Origin: Phoebastria nigripes
Taxonomy: Eukaryota; Chordata; Aves; Procellariiformes; Diomedeidae
DNA: 64,000 nt
Direction of reading: 5' to 3'
NCBI GenBank assembly: GCA_035582835.1
Contig: JAYKAV010002308.1
Location: 563,651-627,650, forward strand
The translations under genes were made by a program, and so were the position numbers. Below are positions 12,682 through 25,200 of the stretch, piece by piece; positions within the stretch are counted from its first letter, which is position 1; each line of letters starts with the position of its first letter. Below the pieces are notes generated by a model. That model was not told where the DNA came from. It ran no database searches and saw nothing but the letters and a program-made list of their open reading frames with translations.

Positions 12682-15600
12682 GTAAGTACCACTCAGTCAT
12701 AAAGATGCAATAAACTTATTTAGAATCTCCAGTTTATAGATCTGTGAAAACTCACCTATTTTAATATTTATTAAATAGAATGCTAATTGATTTATTGACA
12801 TACGAGTACGTTATTAAAACAAACAATCTTTATGACAGAAAATTCTGTGAAATGCCAAACAGAGAACGGTCATGATTTTTTAGTTAGGCTGATGTTTACA
12901 TTCAAATAGATAATATAAAGGGAAAGAGTTGATCCCAGAGTGGATGCTTGTCAGTTCTGCTGTGAATAATTTTGGTTTTCAGATCATATTTAAAGATGTA
13001 ATTTATAATTTTCATTGTGAATTGAATTTGACTATAAAAGGAATCTTTGTTCTTTTCATTCTTAATCCAAATGTGAAAGATACTTCTAATATTTTTATAA
13101 GCAATTGGCTGCTTTAGGAGAAAAAAANCAATACTGACTTAAAGTTAACTTCATTGCAAGGATAGAGTTTTGTTAGAGCCCTCTTGGCTATGGGGAATAT
13201 CTGTCTAGAAGGTAATAATCAAATTTGGGAGCAATGACGCCAGCTAGCTGGCATAAATGGTTTTCAGCTACTGTTCTAGTGAATAAGAACAACGAGGTGG
13301 AAAGTAAAATTCACCTCAATCATTATCTCGAATGGATAGAGCTAGAAATCCCAGAACTTACATATCTTCTGTCTTGAAGTTATTACCTCCATGGTTCAGC
13401 TATGAACAAAATAAGTGAACCTTCCTGAATATATTATGGCATGAGGACAATCAGGTTTTTTTTTCTTATTCCTGGAGTTTAAATGTACACNTCGGCAAGT
13501 ATAAAAATGTTTAAACACATTGTATTGATAGTAAAAGTTAAGTGCTGCATGTTTAATATCCTGCTTCACTATGGATTGCCTGTGTGTTTCTTTGCTGAGG
13601 TTCATGTCACTTTATTTACTGTGACTGGGCTTCATAGTAGTGAGAGGGTGAACAGAAAGATAATACTGTAATTCCCTGATTTTGATTTTAACATCCTTTG
13701 TCAAAGTCCTGGATATTGCATGCAGGCAGACTGTTGGCCATTTCTGCTGTGGGAATGGTCTCCCATTGCAGTCTTCACCAAAAGTCTATTGCAGGTCTGT
13801 TGTGCCTGAGACCAAACCGTTCTCTTCTGTGAGGAAAAGCAATAGCAACAATTTCAAAAGGAAAAGTTGAATTTTCTGAGACCTAGCCTCTTGTGTGGGA
13901 TGAAGAAGTCCCACTCTTCTCTAGTTCCCTGGGTGACCATCTTCTGATCATTCCTCGCTATGTGAGTTACTACTTTGAGAATGTGAATTCAGCTCCTGCA
14001 CGTTGGCTGTGGCTGCTACTGTGGCATCTTTGAGGTTGTAAATGCCTGCGTGGGCGCAGGGGAAGCAGCACCAGCAGTAGACCTTGGCTTTGCTCATAGA
14101 GATTTTTAAAATGTGCCCGTGAACTCATCTAAGAACTGTCATAATTATAACGGTAAATTTGTTGCTAACTGAAAACAGATTTTTGTTCACTGAGTAGAAA
14201 TCTCTTGGTGCTTATTTTGAAATATTCTGTATAATTAGAGCTTGTAGAATATTTTTTCCCCCAATTCCTGTTCACTCCTCTAGAAAGGCTTTTTAAACTT
14301 GATGTGTTTTGGGGGGGGTTATTAAAACCAAAAACAGTTTCTGAGAACTGTTTGGGTGAACTTAATTAACAAGCAAAGAATAACATTTTCTGCTCAAATG
14401 AAAGCCAAACAGAGATGAGGACACAAGTGATTACAGTAAAAAAACTTACCTTGCTACAGTAAATATTAAAAACAAATCAAAATGTATATATAATTACTTT
14501 TGCTATGTAATACAAGTAATTTAAGGTAAGATTTATCTTACAGATGAAAAGGATATGAGCAAAATAGCTACCTCACTATAAGATGATCCCACAACAGCAT
14601 CCTATCTCGTGCCATTAGGAAGAAGTGAACCATAACGCAAAAAGAGCAGCTAAATTCCCCCAACGAAGCCTAGGATTTAAACTAAATTTTGCAAGGGGTT
14701 GTGCAAAAGAGNATCACCAGACACAGCTGAGTGGATAATGTCATGTAACTGTGACATATTGCCTCTATAGATCAGGAACTAGCATCACCCTTGTGCTGTC
14801 TTCACCCCTGTAGTGTGTGGCCTCATTCTTTGGGTCTTCTGACTCCTGATTCTTGCTTGTAGCTTGCAATTATCTCTGACTGGCAGTCGTTCNCAGTCTT
14901 CTCTTCTATTAGCTTCTCCCTTCAACCCTGAATCCGCTTCAAGTGGACTAGGGCAAAAGCTGCCACCAACAGAAACTTGCTTCAATGCCACCAGCAGTGA
15001 ATTAAATATTTCTAAGGGTCCAAGCAGAGGAGAAAGCAGAAAACTAAAGTATCTGGATTTTGAATGTTTGCTTGTGAAGTATCATCAAAATCTTTGCTGT
15101 TTCAATTTGGGATTTTTTTTTAATTGAGTTAATTTAATATTACTATTACTGTTTTTTTCAGAAAACACATACACACAAGAAGAAACTAGATGGTATGCAC
15201 AGTACAGGCTCAAGATGATTTTTTTAAAAAATTATTTTTTTTTTTTTTTTAAATCAGGTGTTTCTCTGTTAAAATGATTTGCAGTTAAAAATGGGATTGT
15301 TTTCCTTCTGGTACTTCAGACATCTCAGTAAGGTATTACTTCAGCAACTTGGCTGAGACCATTTAAAACATATGGTATTATTCAGCGTTGTTTATTGTTA
15401 AATTTTCAAAGGACACAGTTTTAAAAACGCTGTGTCCACTGCTTTCCTATATACCTAGAAAACATCCTTTCAGTCAGAGAGCTGTGAAAGTGAGGAGAAA
15501 ATTGGTCTGTTTGTATTTGTCATCTTCTTTTTACTTTCCCAGATATTGTAGTTTTACTTATTTATATTGGCCTGTCTTTGTGATATCCAAACATCTTCCT

Positions 15601-16391
15601 TACATGGTTAACTAAGGGGTTTTTTATGAGAGTCTATTAAGTATTTATATTTTTCTGTCTTATGGCCACACATAGCATCTGATACCACAGGATTTATCAT
15701 TCTTTGCAATTATTAATAAGGAGAAAATGGATTTTTTTTGTTCTTTAGTAGTAGAGACTGAGAACTTGACAGTGAGAAAAGATGAAACAATTATTTTATT
15801 AATTTCACAGTCTTAAGTGTAATATTAAAATATCCTTTCTGAATTAGTATAAAGCTGACACCTTATTGGTAAATTTTGCATCCCCAATCCCCCAAAAAAG
15901 GTTGTTTGTAAAGTGCTATATTAATCTAAGATTCAAGAAAAAAGTGAAAGAAAAATATCAATAATCAGAATTTTCAGATTGAAATTTAATTATTACTTGT
16001 TTGAGAGGAATGACTACTGAAACCATAATCATAGTCTGGTAGTCTGTCTCTCTACTCCCTGCTATAGAGGGACATTTTGGGCCAAGGCCAATAAAAGCTG
16101 TTCCTGTGTAATACAAATATTATCTCAACACCATAATGAGAAATAGGAAAACTCTCCCTTCCTAAGGGCTGCTTAGACTGGTTTGAAATGGCAGAGGGGA
16201 GATTTGGAGGTGGGGAGTGAATGAGTGGCTGGGTGGGGGATTAGCTTCTGACCAGGGTCAACCCACCACAGATGGAGAATGCATAAAGTTGTCAGTTCGT
16301 GTTAAAAAGATTAGACCATAATTTGGACATGCAATATTTGAAGTGCTTTAGATAATGGGGCAAAAGAACTAACACTAATGCCACAACATTG
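12682..16391. other. 5' part of intron 14, no gene seen
   Basis: This stretch begins with the consensus donor GTAAGT of exon 14. It holds AT-rich intronic DNA with a G8 run near 14310, a T-rich tract around 15225-15252 and a slightly GC-richer segment at about 14730-15050. No coding block with splice borders, RNA gene or recognisable repeat was found. Confidence 0.75.
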
Positions 16392-16954
16392 ACTAGGGAA
16401 GTGGTCGTGCCCCTGTACTCGGCACTGGTGNGGCCGCACCTCGAATACTGTGTTCAGCTTTGGGCCCCTCACCAGAAGAGGGACATTGAGGTGCTGGAGC
16501 GTGTCCAGAGAAGGGCAATGAAGCTGGTGAAGGGTCTGGAGAGCAAGTCTTACGAGGAGCGGCTGAGGGAACTGGGACTGTTTAGTCTGGAGAAGAGGAG
16601 GCTCAGGGGAGACCTTATCGCGGTCTACAACTACCTGAAAGGAGGTTGCAGCGAGGTGGGTGTCGGTGTCTTCTCTCNAGCAACTAGCGATAGGACAACA
16701 GGAAATGGCCTCAAGTTGCGCCAAGGGAGATTTAGATTGGATATTAGGAAAAATTTCTTCACCGAAAGGGTTGTCAAGCATTGGAACAGGCTGCCCAGGG
16801 AAGCGATTGAGTCACCATCCCTGGAGGTATTTAAAAGACGTATAGATGTGGCGCTTAGGGACACGGTTTAGTGGGCATGGAGATGTTGGGTTGACGGTTG
16901 GACTCGATGATCTTAGAGGTCCTTTCCAACCTTAATGATTCTATGATTCTATGA
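16392..16954 (+). mobile_element. CR1 LINE, 5'-truncated copy in intron 14
   Basis: The open frame from about 16392 to the TAG at 16869-16871 encodes the CR1 ORF2 C-terminus ([49 protein letters not shown]). It aligns without gaps to the 9895-10730 copy at offset 6216. It carries more substitutions than the other pair (for example AIESPS for VVESPS), so it is an older or sister-subfamily insertion. The tail has two GATTCTATGA-type units ending at 16954. Two N bases lie inside (16431, 16678). It is in sense orientation relative to DPYD. Confidence 0.93.
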
Positions 16955-19900
16955 ACATGTCCTACTTTCATATTTTATTTACCAAGGAGATACCTGATTA
17001 TATGGTGTATTGGTGTACTTTTCAGCGAAAATGTGGCTGAAAAAATGGCGTTTTATGGTATATTCAAGAAATTAGTTTACTTAAGAAATACGAATTTGGC
17101 CAAGTAGAACTCACCTAATGACATGATCAGGAATGAAAACTGCAAAAAAAAAAAAAAATTCACTTTTACTTTAGTGAAAGTCTACAAACTTTAATCAGTA
17201 GAAAGTGGCTGAGAAAGTTGAAAAGAAAATTATAAAACCTTGGAAGAAAACTTACTGCTGAAATTTTGTATTCACATATTTGACATTAGCTATAATATGG
17301 CCATTATCTATGCTGGGAACTGTGAATACTGGTAGTGGCAGTACGTGTTTGTGTGCCAGTAAAACAAGGAGCTGTGTGCACAGTGAAGCTGGCAATCGTG
17401 CGAATCATTTTTGGTGATTGTGAGGGAATGGGATATATTGGTGGTAGAACTTGTTTCATCAGAAAAAGCATTTCATCAGAACAGCATGCTGCTGTTCCTC
17501 ATCAAAACCTTTTGCTTGCCATAGCTCAGCCTTTTCATTTGAGTTGGTAAATCACCTACTTAGATGTCTATTCTTCCAGCCTCATAAGTATGTCTATATA
17601 TTTACAGTACCTAGTAGTTGGCCAAATATTTTAAGGTTTCGTATTACCCTGAAACCTCTTTAGCATCTGCACTGGGAAGAACAAGCTTGAGAAGAGCGAA
17701 GTTTGAAAGTGGTGAAACACTTCTCTACAGAAGAACGTGAACTGACGGTTCAGTGAGAAGGTGATGGGCACAGTTGCCAGGTAGTCTTTCTCCACCTTCC
17801 CAAAACCATAATTGGTGCCCTGTAGATGATAAAAAAGTAGGCAAATTCATGAAAAACCTCAATATGCAAATTAGTTTGGGTCTGAGCACATGCAGGAGGT
17901 CACAGCAGTACAGATAAAGGACTTTGAAAAGACACTTAATGAAACAAAATAGATTGCAGGGGAAATGTCATTCCCTACAGGGCCAACAGAAGTCCATCAC
18001 AAACAAGCAAATGTCTGAGAAATTGGTACTGCAAGGAAGAACTGGGATCTTGAAAGAAGATGCCAAATTGAATATTTTTCAATATTGCTATATTAGTATA
18101 CTGAAGTCTTAAAAGTAACTTTTTGGCCTCCTTACTGAACACAAATGAGTTTGGGCTGCTGTATGACTTTAAGGAATGTACATAGGATACCAGATTGTCA
18201 GCTGTGACACTGATTCTGTGATTCAGATATGTGTTGTGATGTGTTGAATTGAGAAACCTCTTCTGCTAGAAACATTAAGTACTCTTGGACCCCAAAACTA
18301 AGCTGAAAACTCTTGTCTCCTTAATGTTTGTTCTGCTGCTTGCAGAATGTTGCTGACAGTCTCTCTGACAGTTACTCAGCAGAGAGCAGCTTTTCAAGGC
18401 TGAAACTGTTAAAGATATATTTTTGTTCAACATTTTGTTCAGAATGTCCCAGGAACACCTGTCAGGAGTAGCCATGCAAGAGAGCACGTGAGAACAGATC
18501 ACTGGATCCCAGGCTGATAACCGATGTCTTTGTAGCATTGGTTTTTGGGNTTTTTTTATGTTTTTAAATCTCCTGGAATGGTGTAATTAGTTTTTTATAT
18601 TATGCAGGTTTTTTCTACCAGAGAGGTATAAAATAGGGCAGCCAATTTTGTTTGGTTTTAGTGTTTGGGGTTTTTTTGGNGGTGGTGTTTGGTGTTTNTT
18701 TTTTTTTTTAGGTTAGGTAACAAAGCCAGATTTGTTTTAATTCTACTCTGTGAGGACAGGAGGAAATGAGGGGTTACAGAGCAAGAAAAATACAATTGAA
18801 CAGGCATAAAGGAGTGCCTTGCTCCTGTAAATAACTTTTGGTGCAGAAAAATGCAATGTTCAGAAAGATTTCCTGAAGTTATAAGATGAATAGAAATAGA
18901 TTTGCAACAGCATTAGTAGTTATTTGGATGGTTTACATGGAGAGGTTTGATTGGTTTGCTGAAGTGATCCCTGAAGTGGGGTCCTACATATCAAGCTTAT
19001 GTGTAGGACCAACTCTGGTTTTAATAGCAGGTTTCGTCTACAGACTGTGAACAACATTTTCCCTCTCTAAGTCTGAACTAATAGTAGACCTTGTAATCTG
19101 ATTACTGAGAGGAATTGATCAGAATATCTAAAATTGCTGTAGATTTCCTTTGAGACTTAAAATTAAGGGACATTAGGTGGAAAACTTTTTAAGATATAGA
19201 GGAATCATAAACTTCACAGCTTTACTNTGACAAAAAGGTCAAAGTTGGCTTTCTCACTAGATGTATTGGGAATAATTTGTGTATTTTTGCAGGCATTATT
19301 ATAGCTTTTATTTTTGGTGGGCGTTCAGAGTTCTGTGGGATGTTGTGTAGAGTACATAGTATTTACATTTCAAGATACCAGTCACTGACTTGATTCAGGT
19401 TATAAAAGGTAATAGTTTGTTTTACCATTTGGGTTTCAAATTTCAAATACTTGNGAATTCGGAATAGCATTTGTAATACAGGTAATTAGGTGAGGTGAAA
19501 GGCAGAACCTTCATCTTCGTCTTTGCAGGAGTCGCGTTCAGAAGAAGTGCAGATCAAATTGTCAGCCAGCTGCTTTTCTTAGGGCAAGTATAGATAGCTT
19601 TGCCTTTCCATCACAAAGAAATAATATTTTATACTCCAAATACCTACTGAGGTGTGCATCCACATGATAAGTCAGACATCTTGACAAGCCACACCTCCTA
19701 CAAACTTGGAATAAAATATTTCTAAACAACCAGGTAGGGCTGTGCCCATGTGGACCTCATTTGGTACCACAGCAACCAGTGTATTGTGGACCTGAATGGG
19801 GAGAGTACACACCATGCATTCTCAGGCCTATCAGAGGACCCTTGCTGGAAGCCCAGATGCTTTTCCACATGAACTGAAAAGGACGGAGCACAAGGGGAGG

Positions 19901-20994
19901 GAGCCACAAGCCAGGCTGCCCAGAAGCTTGCACACTCCATATCATGGAAGTGCCGAGCAGTGCAGACCAGCTACCTGGGTTCCCTTATCTGAATTTCAGA
20001 TCCACAAATCACATTAAAAAACTGCAGAAGTTGTTATTGCTGCCACTTAAACTTCCCAAAGCCAGCCGTCATGGATGCTTGGTAGGAGGTGAAAAAACCC
20101 ACACAGCAGTTGTTAAATTCACCATATGGAAAAGATCCCTTTCACTACAGAAAACTGGCAGTAGGCCTAGTCCCTTAACATCAGAGGAAATCCTAGCTGA
20201 AGAGGGAGGATGAGGTTGGAATAAGGCACTCATACTGGTTACCTCGCCCAGGAACTAAACCACTTGGCCCTAGCTAGCGTGGAGTGCAAGAATGGCCAAG
20301 ACTCCTCAATTTCCAATGACTGCTGTGGTGGGAAGAAAGGAAGAGGCCTTGGACTGTGGAGCATATGATCACCTTCCCTTTTTCTCTTCATCCTTCACCA
20401 CAACAAAAAGGGAGCATGAAAAACAGTACAGAAAGATGCTTCCTAGAAAAGAGAAAGAGAGCTGACATGAAAGAAGAGCAGACACACTAACAATGTACCT
20501 CCACCTGTTCCAGGGGAGCTTCCGCTCTCCCCCATCCTGAGGGTGTCCTGGTTCAGCTCTTCATGAGCTAACAGAATGCATTTTCCTTTGTGCAGTCTAA
20601 GGAGGAATTCAACAAGAACTCTGATTTACACAGTGGATTTACACCAGAAGTGCCCATCCATTTCTGTAAGCACCGCAGTTTGTATTTGAAAGAGTAAGTG
20701 AACAAAAACAGAGGCTAGTAGCAGAAATGTTGATGTATTGGGTCTTTGAGATCACATTTTCTTATAAGGAAGGAAGTTTTCTGGGAAAGACTCTTCCACA
20801 AGGCATAAAAAATGCTCGAGCCTCATATGACCTAAATATTAATAGAGGTGGGACTGAACTACAAAATATGGTGCTGTAAATTTTCACTTCTGGAGGCTTA
20901 GGTGTTAGTTAAAAAAAAAGAGAAAATACAGGAAAATTCTCATCTATCATCAGCATTTTTCGATAGTAGTGTTGGCTATAGCAGATCTGCCTGA
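16955..20994. other. Intron 14 interval, no gene seen
   Basis: This is AT-rich DNA with G/T-rich low-complexity patches and N bases at 18541-18720. It holds a short hairpin at 18980-19010 and a GC-richer, purine-rich stretch at about 19740-20560. The overlapping open frames there are short and resemble no known protein. Confidence 0.75.
18980..19010. repeat. 31-bp hairpin-forming inverted repeat
   Basis: GGTCCTACA (18980-18988) is the exact reverse complement of TGTAGGACC (19002-19010). The 13-base spacer contains AAGCTT, itself a palindrome. No known terminator or structured RNA family is implied. Confidence 0.75.
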
Positions 20995-22250
20995 GGCTTG
21001 AAAAGTAGCAGAGAATTGGCACGTGGTCAATGTAACACCTCTTTTCTGGGAGAGATCAGGGGAACTACAGACCTTAAATCTTCTATCCTTGTATGCAAAT
21101 TGGTAGAAGCTCTTCTAAAAAATAGAATTAGTAAAAAGGGGAAAAAAAAAAGGGGGGAAAGAAAAAAAAGATTAAAGAAACCCCTTGTGTAGTATGCCGT
21201 GCCTTAAAAAATGTTCCTTGAGGACATCAAGAGGGACTCAGCTGATAAAGTGAGCTTGGATTTCCAAAAGCGTTTGATAGGGTCCCCCACTGAAGGATTT
21301 GAAAGAAATTAAGTTGCTGTAAGATTAGAGGGAAGAAACCTACATGAATAAATAACTAGTTAAACATAGGAAACAATGTTAAGCAATAAATACTTCATCT
21401 TCACAGTGGATAGAGAGCTCCAGTAAAATTCCCTAGGGATCTGTGCTGTGTTCTGTGCTATTTAAAATGTTTGTTAACAATCTGGAAAAGAGAGAGAATT
21501 TCAAGAATGTAAACTTTGCTGGTAATGGTAAGTATTGCAGGGAGATAAAGATGCGAGCTGACTATAAAGGGTTGTGAAGGATCTTGCATTACTGAGTGAC
21601 TGGCCAATGAACTGCCAGATAGAATTAAATGAAGATAAATGTAGTATGCACATGGGATAAAACAGCACTAAATTTTTATATACAGTGATTGATTCTAAGC
21701 TAACCATACTAGGATTACAGTAGAGAGCATCATGAAAATCTCAGCTTAATGCTGAATAGCATTGAAATAGAGCTTATCAAACACAGAATTTCTGGGAAAG
21801 GAAGAGAGAACAAAGCAAAAACCATCATTATGCCAGTGTATTGATACTTTTTTTTTTTTGCACATTTTGAATACACTGTGTGGTTCAGATTTTTCTGTGT
21901 CAGCAAGGGTGCAGCTGGATTGGAACCAGAAGGGTGATAGGTGGAAATGAGCCATTGGAGACACTTTACCACATGCNACTGTGGCTGTGGAGCTCATTCT
22001 CACAGGGCATTGCCAGTGCCAGAGGTACATACAGGCTGAGAAAGAACCGACTGGAAAAATTATTTGGAGAAGGCTATGGAGTGCATCACCTCTGGCTCAG
22101 GGAATTCCTGTGCCACAGATTTCTTAAATGCTGGGAGAGTTTTCTAGGGAAATATTACTGTAAGCCCTAGAGAGCTGCTGCTGGTGCATGTCGGAGAAGG
22201 GCTACGTAACCCATTCCTACGGGTTTACATTGTTGATGCACAAAGAAGAG
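20995..22250 (+). mobile_element. Ancient decayed CR1-clade LINE reverse transcriptase
   Basis: Across several shifted frames the landmarks of a CR1-type reverse transcriptase appear in the right order. NVTP and GNYRP are near 21025-21075, KLVEALLKNRI near 21095-21130, VSLDFQK then FDRVPH near 21250-21290 (motif A), GSVLCSVLF near 21437-21465 (motif B), and FAGN in place of FADD near 21515 (motif C). ELNEDKCSMHMG follows near 21625-21655, then a decayed EYTVWF block near 21870-21890. Stops and frameshifts break every frame and the second catalytic Asp is lost, so it is a fossil. It is far more diverged than the young CR1 copies and could be a CR1, L3-like or related old family. Both ends are approximate; the 3' tail is not clear. 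Confidence 0.78.
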
Positions 22251-25200
22251 CTGTTAGATTTGTACCCAGGATCAGAAACCCTCTCCTGCCTCCCAGTCCT
22301 GTCTCAACCTTTGGACCATTGTGCCTGTATTACATTTTGACAACCTGATTAGCATGTAACTACATTACTTGAACTCAGNCTGAGATGAAGATATATTTTG
22401 TACTAGTTTGAAATTGTGTGCTAAGGGTTTTGTAATTCAAGTGCTGTCTTCAATTTACTAAGATTTGAAAGGCTGCATTTCCAGAGGGTCATCACAGATG
22501 ATCCTACATATAGAAACACCAGAAAGTCTGCTAAAATTTACCCAGAGACAACGTCTGTTCATGCGTGTTCAAATGATCAGAACTGATTAGTCCCAACTGC
22601 TACAATATTAATTTTGGTGGGTTTGTTATTATTCATTTTTTAAGAATATGGTTATTAATCTGGCAAAGAGGTGGAAACACACAGTCCAGCCATCAATTTG
22701 AGGGAATTTTGTTTTAAGAAAGCACATATCTTTTGCTGGAAACTGCAATTTGTAACTGAAAATAGGACCACATGGTAAATTCAGTGAGATTTTTACAATC
22801 AATCTATGATTCAAATGTACATGTTTGTGGTGACAAATTAGGACCTTGAGGAGAAATGTGAGAAAATCTTTTATGTTTTGCACTTGGAAACTACAGCTTT
22901 GTTGAGAAACCTATCAAACTACTTTAGTGCAGAACTGTACTTTCTTCCTATGCCATGACTTATTTTGTTTGTTTTACTTTCACAGCTAAGGTTTGACAAA
23001 TAGTAAGTAGTTCAGTAAGGCAGAGGACTATTTGTACATACGCTAAGAATATCCTTTTGATTTGGACAGTGAGTTATTGATCCCTGCAAGAAAAGAACAA
23101 TTTTCACAGTTTTGTGAGGGCTAGCTATGAGCACATCTTTAAAACTTTAGCCTTAGGGTAAGAACTAGGAGGAAATTAAAGCAGTTTCTGAAATACTTCA
23201 CCAACCATCTCCTAGAAAATGACCCAATCTGCTTGATTATTGGAAAAGACAAACCCCTTAATGGCTAGCATCAGCTGAAGCTGGTTCAGGATGTGCTTTG
23301 GCTGTTGCTGCTAAAAATTCCTTTTTTGAAGAGATATGTGAACGGTCATTAAGCAGGAGTATGGACAAAGGAAATGCGCTAAACATAAAGACTGTGATTA
23401 AAAAGATATTTCTAGAATGTAATTCTGCTGACAGTGACATGAAGAGTTGCATGTTTTTGTTCATCTTATTAAGGTTTGAATTTCCTTTTATTTTTCTATG
23501 CAGACTATTATTTAGAGAGAAAAGAAAAGCTCTTAAAATCCCCAACTGTTTTCTCAGTTTGGTAAGTTACTGTGTGCACAATAGAGTGCTGCGAAATGAT
23601 CTGTGAAATCCGGCTGGGTATCAGGCAGAGCATTCATTCTTTCTAGAAATGTCCTCCATAAACTGCAACAAAGGAAATTGCATCATGCGTTAAAAAAATC
23701 TGAACACTAAGATGTCCGTTTCACACCCCCCCCAATCTATGCTTAAAATAGCAATAACAACCTTGGTGCAGGGCATTTCCTGGCGATTAATAACTGGCCA
23801 GGGTTAATGGGCCTCAGCAGTGCCTCGGGCCATCAACTCCTCCCAGCCAGTCATTACTCCCTGGGAAATGCCCTTTTCTGGGTAGTTATTGTTTTAATAT
23901 TAGGATGTAGAAATTGCCATTGGATGGGGAGGAAATGACCTTGTGGCAATGTTAAAAAATAAACCCCCAAATGGCAAAATTTTAAAATTATTAACAGTCA
24001 ATGATCCATCAAAATTAAAATCTAAAGTTAGTAAGAATGACAAAATTCTGCTAGCCTTACTACCTGTGCAAAACATTTATTCCCAAATACTTCTCCCCAA
24101 TTTCCATTTCATCTTTGTCATATGCAATTGGGTAAATTACAAAATTTGATCTTTTAAAATGCACAGTAGCTTNGACATTCATTTATACTATCTGTGATAT
24201 GATTTTAGTCTTTTATGAGGCACTGAGTGTATGTGATTTAGATAATTCTGCTTTTTCTCTTTTATGTAATGTATATTACAATAATAATAAGAAAGCAAAT
24301 TTATACCTGATAAAAGTAGTAAGTATATGCTGTTCCTGTAGCCCATATTCTGCACTTAATTTCTGTGATGTGGTTTACATTTTAGGCATTCTGCTAGAGC
24401 TGTAATGAAGAAAAATATGAAGGCTAGGTCTATATTTAAAAGTCTTGCTCACATACTTATGTAGGCTAGGAATACTAAAAATAAAATCGCATCTAACTGC
24501 TGTCCTGGCAGAACCCTAGTGTAGATGCAGTTATACCATCAAACAGTTTATTTTTGTTCAGGAGCAAGTAAAGAGTTTACTTTACTGATATGAACTCCAT
24601 CAATAGTAGGAGAGCTGGCTCTACGCTGACATGTTCTAGCTTAGACAGGAAAGGCAGAGGCACATGCTTGAATCTATCACAATTGGAGCCAGCTCTTCAG
24701 TCTGATTGACAGCAGCTGGACTATATCCCAGCCTCCTGTGCTTTCTGGGGAGGGGGACTATGGAAAGATCTCAAATTCAGAGCGAAATGTGGGAATAAAG
24801 TGTTCCAAGATGGGTTTTTTCCTTATCCGCTGAGAGGAACATGTAGATTAGCAGAATTCTTAGTGGGCTCTGAAGTGATCTTAATCTACACCCTCAACAC
24901 TGCTGATAGCTTCCGAACTTTTTATGCACATTGAGTTTGAGAACTATGATCATAAACTTTTACATAGTCTTCTTCACCAAACTTCTCATATCTGTCACAT
25001 TTCCATATTCTAGATCTCAGTTCACCCTGCTTTTATATTTTGATTCCTTTTTTATGTTTTGGTTGGAACTAATGAACTGTACTTGCTATTAAGGTTAAGT
25101 AGCAACTGCTAACCATGCAAAATCAGGCGGCCAGCAGGACCCAAAAAGCAAAACTCTTTCTCTCTTCATATAGTATTAGTCTGATATACTGTTATGTGAA

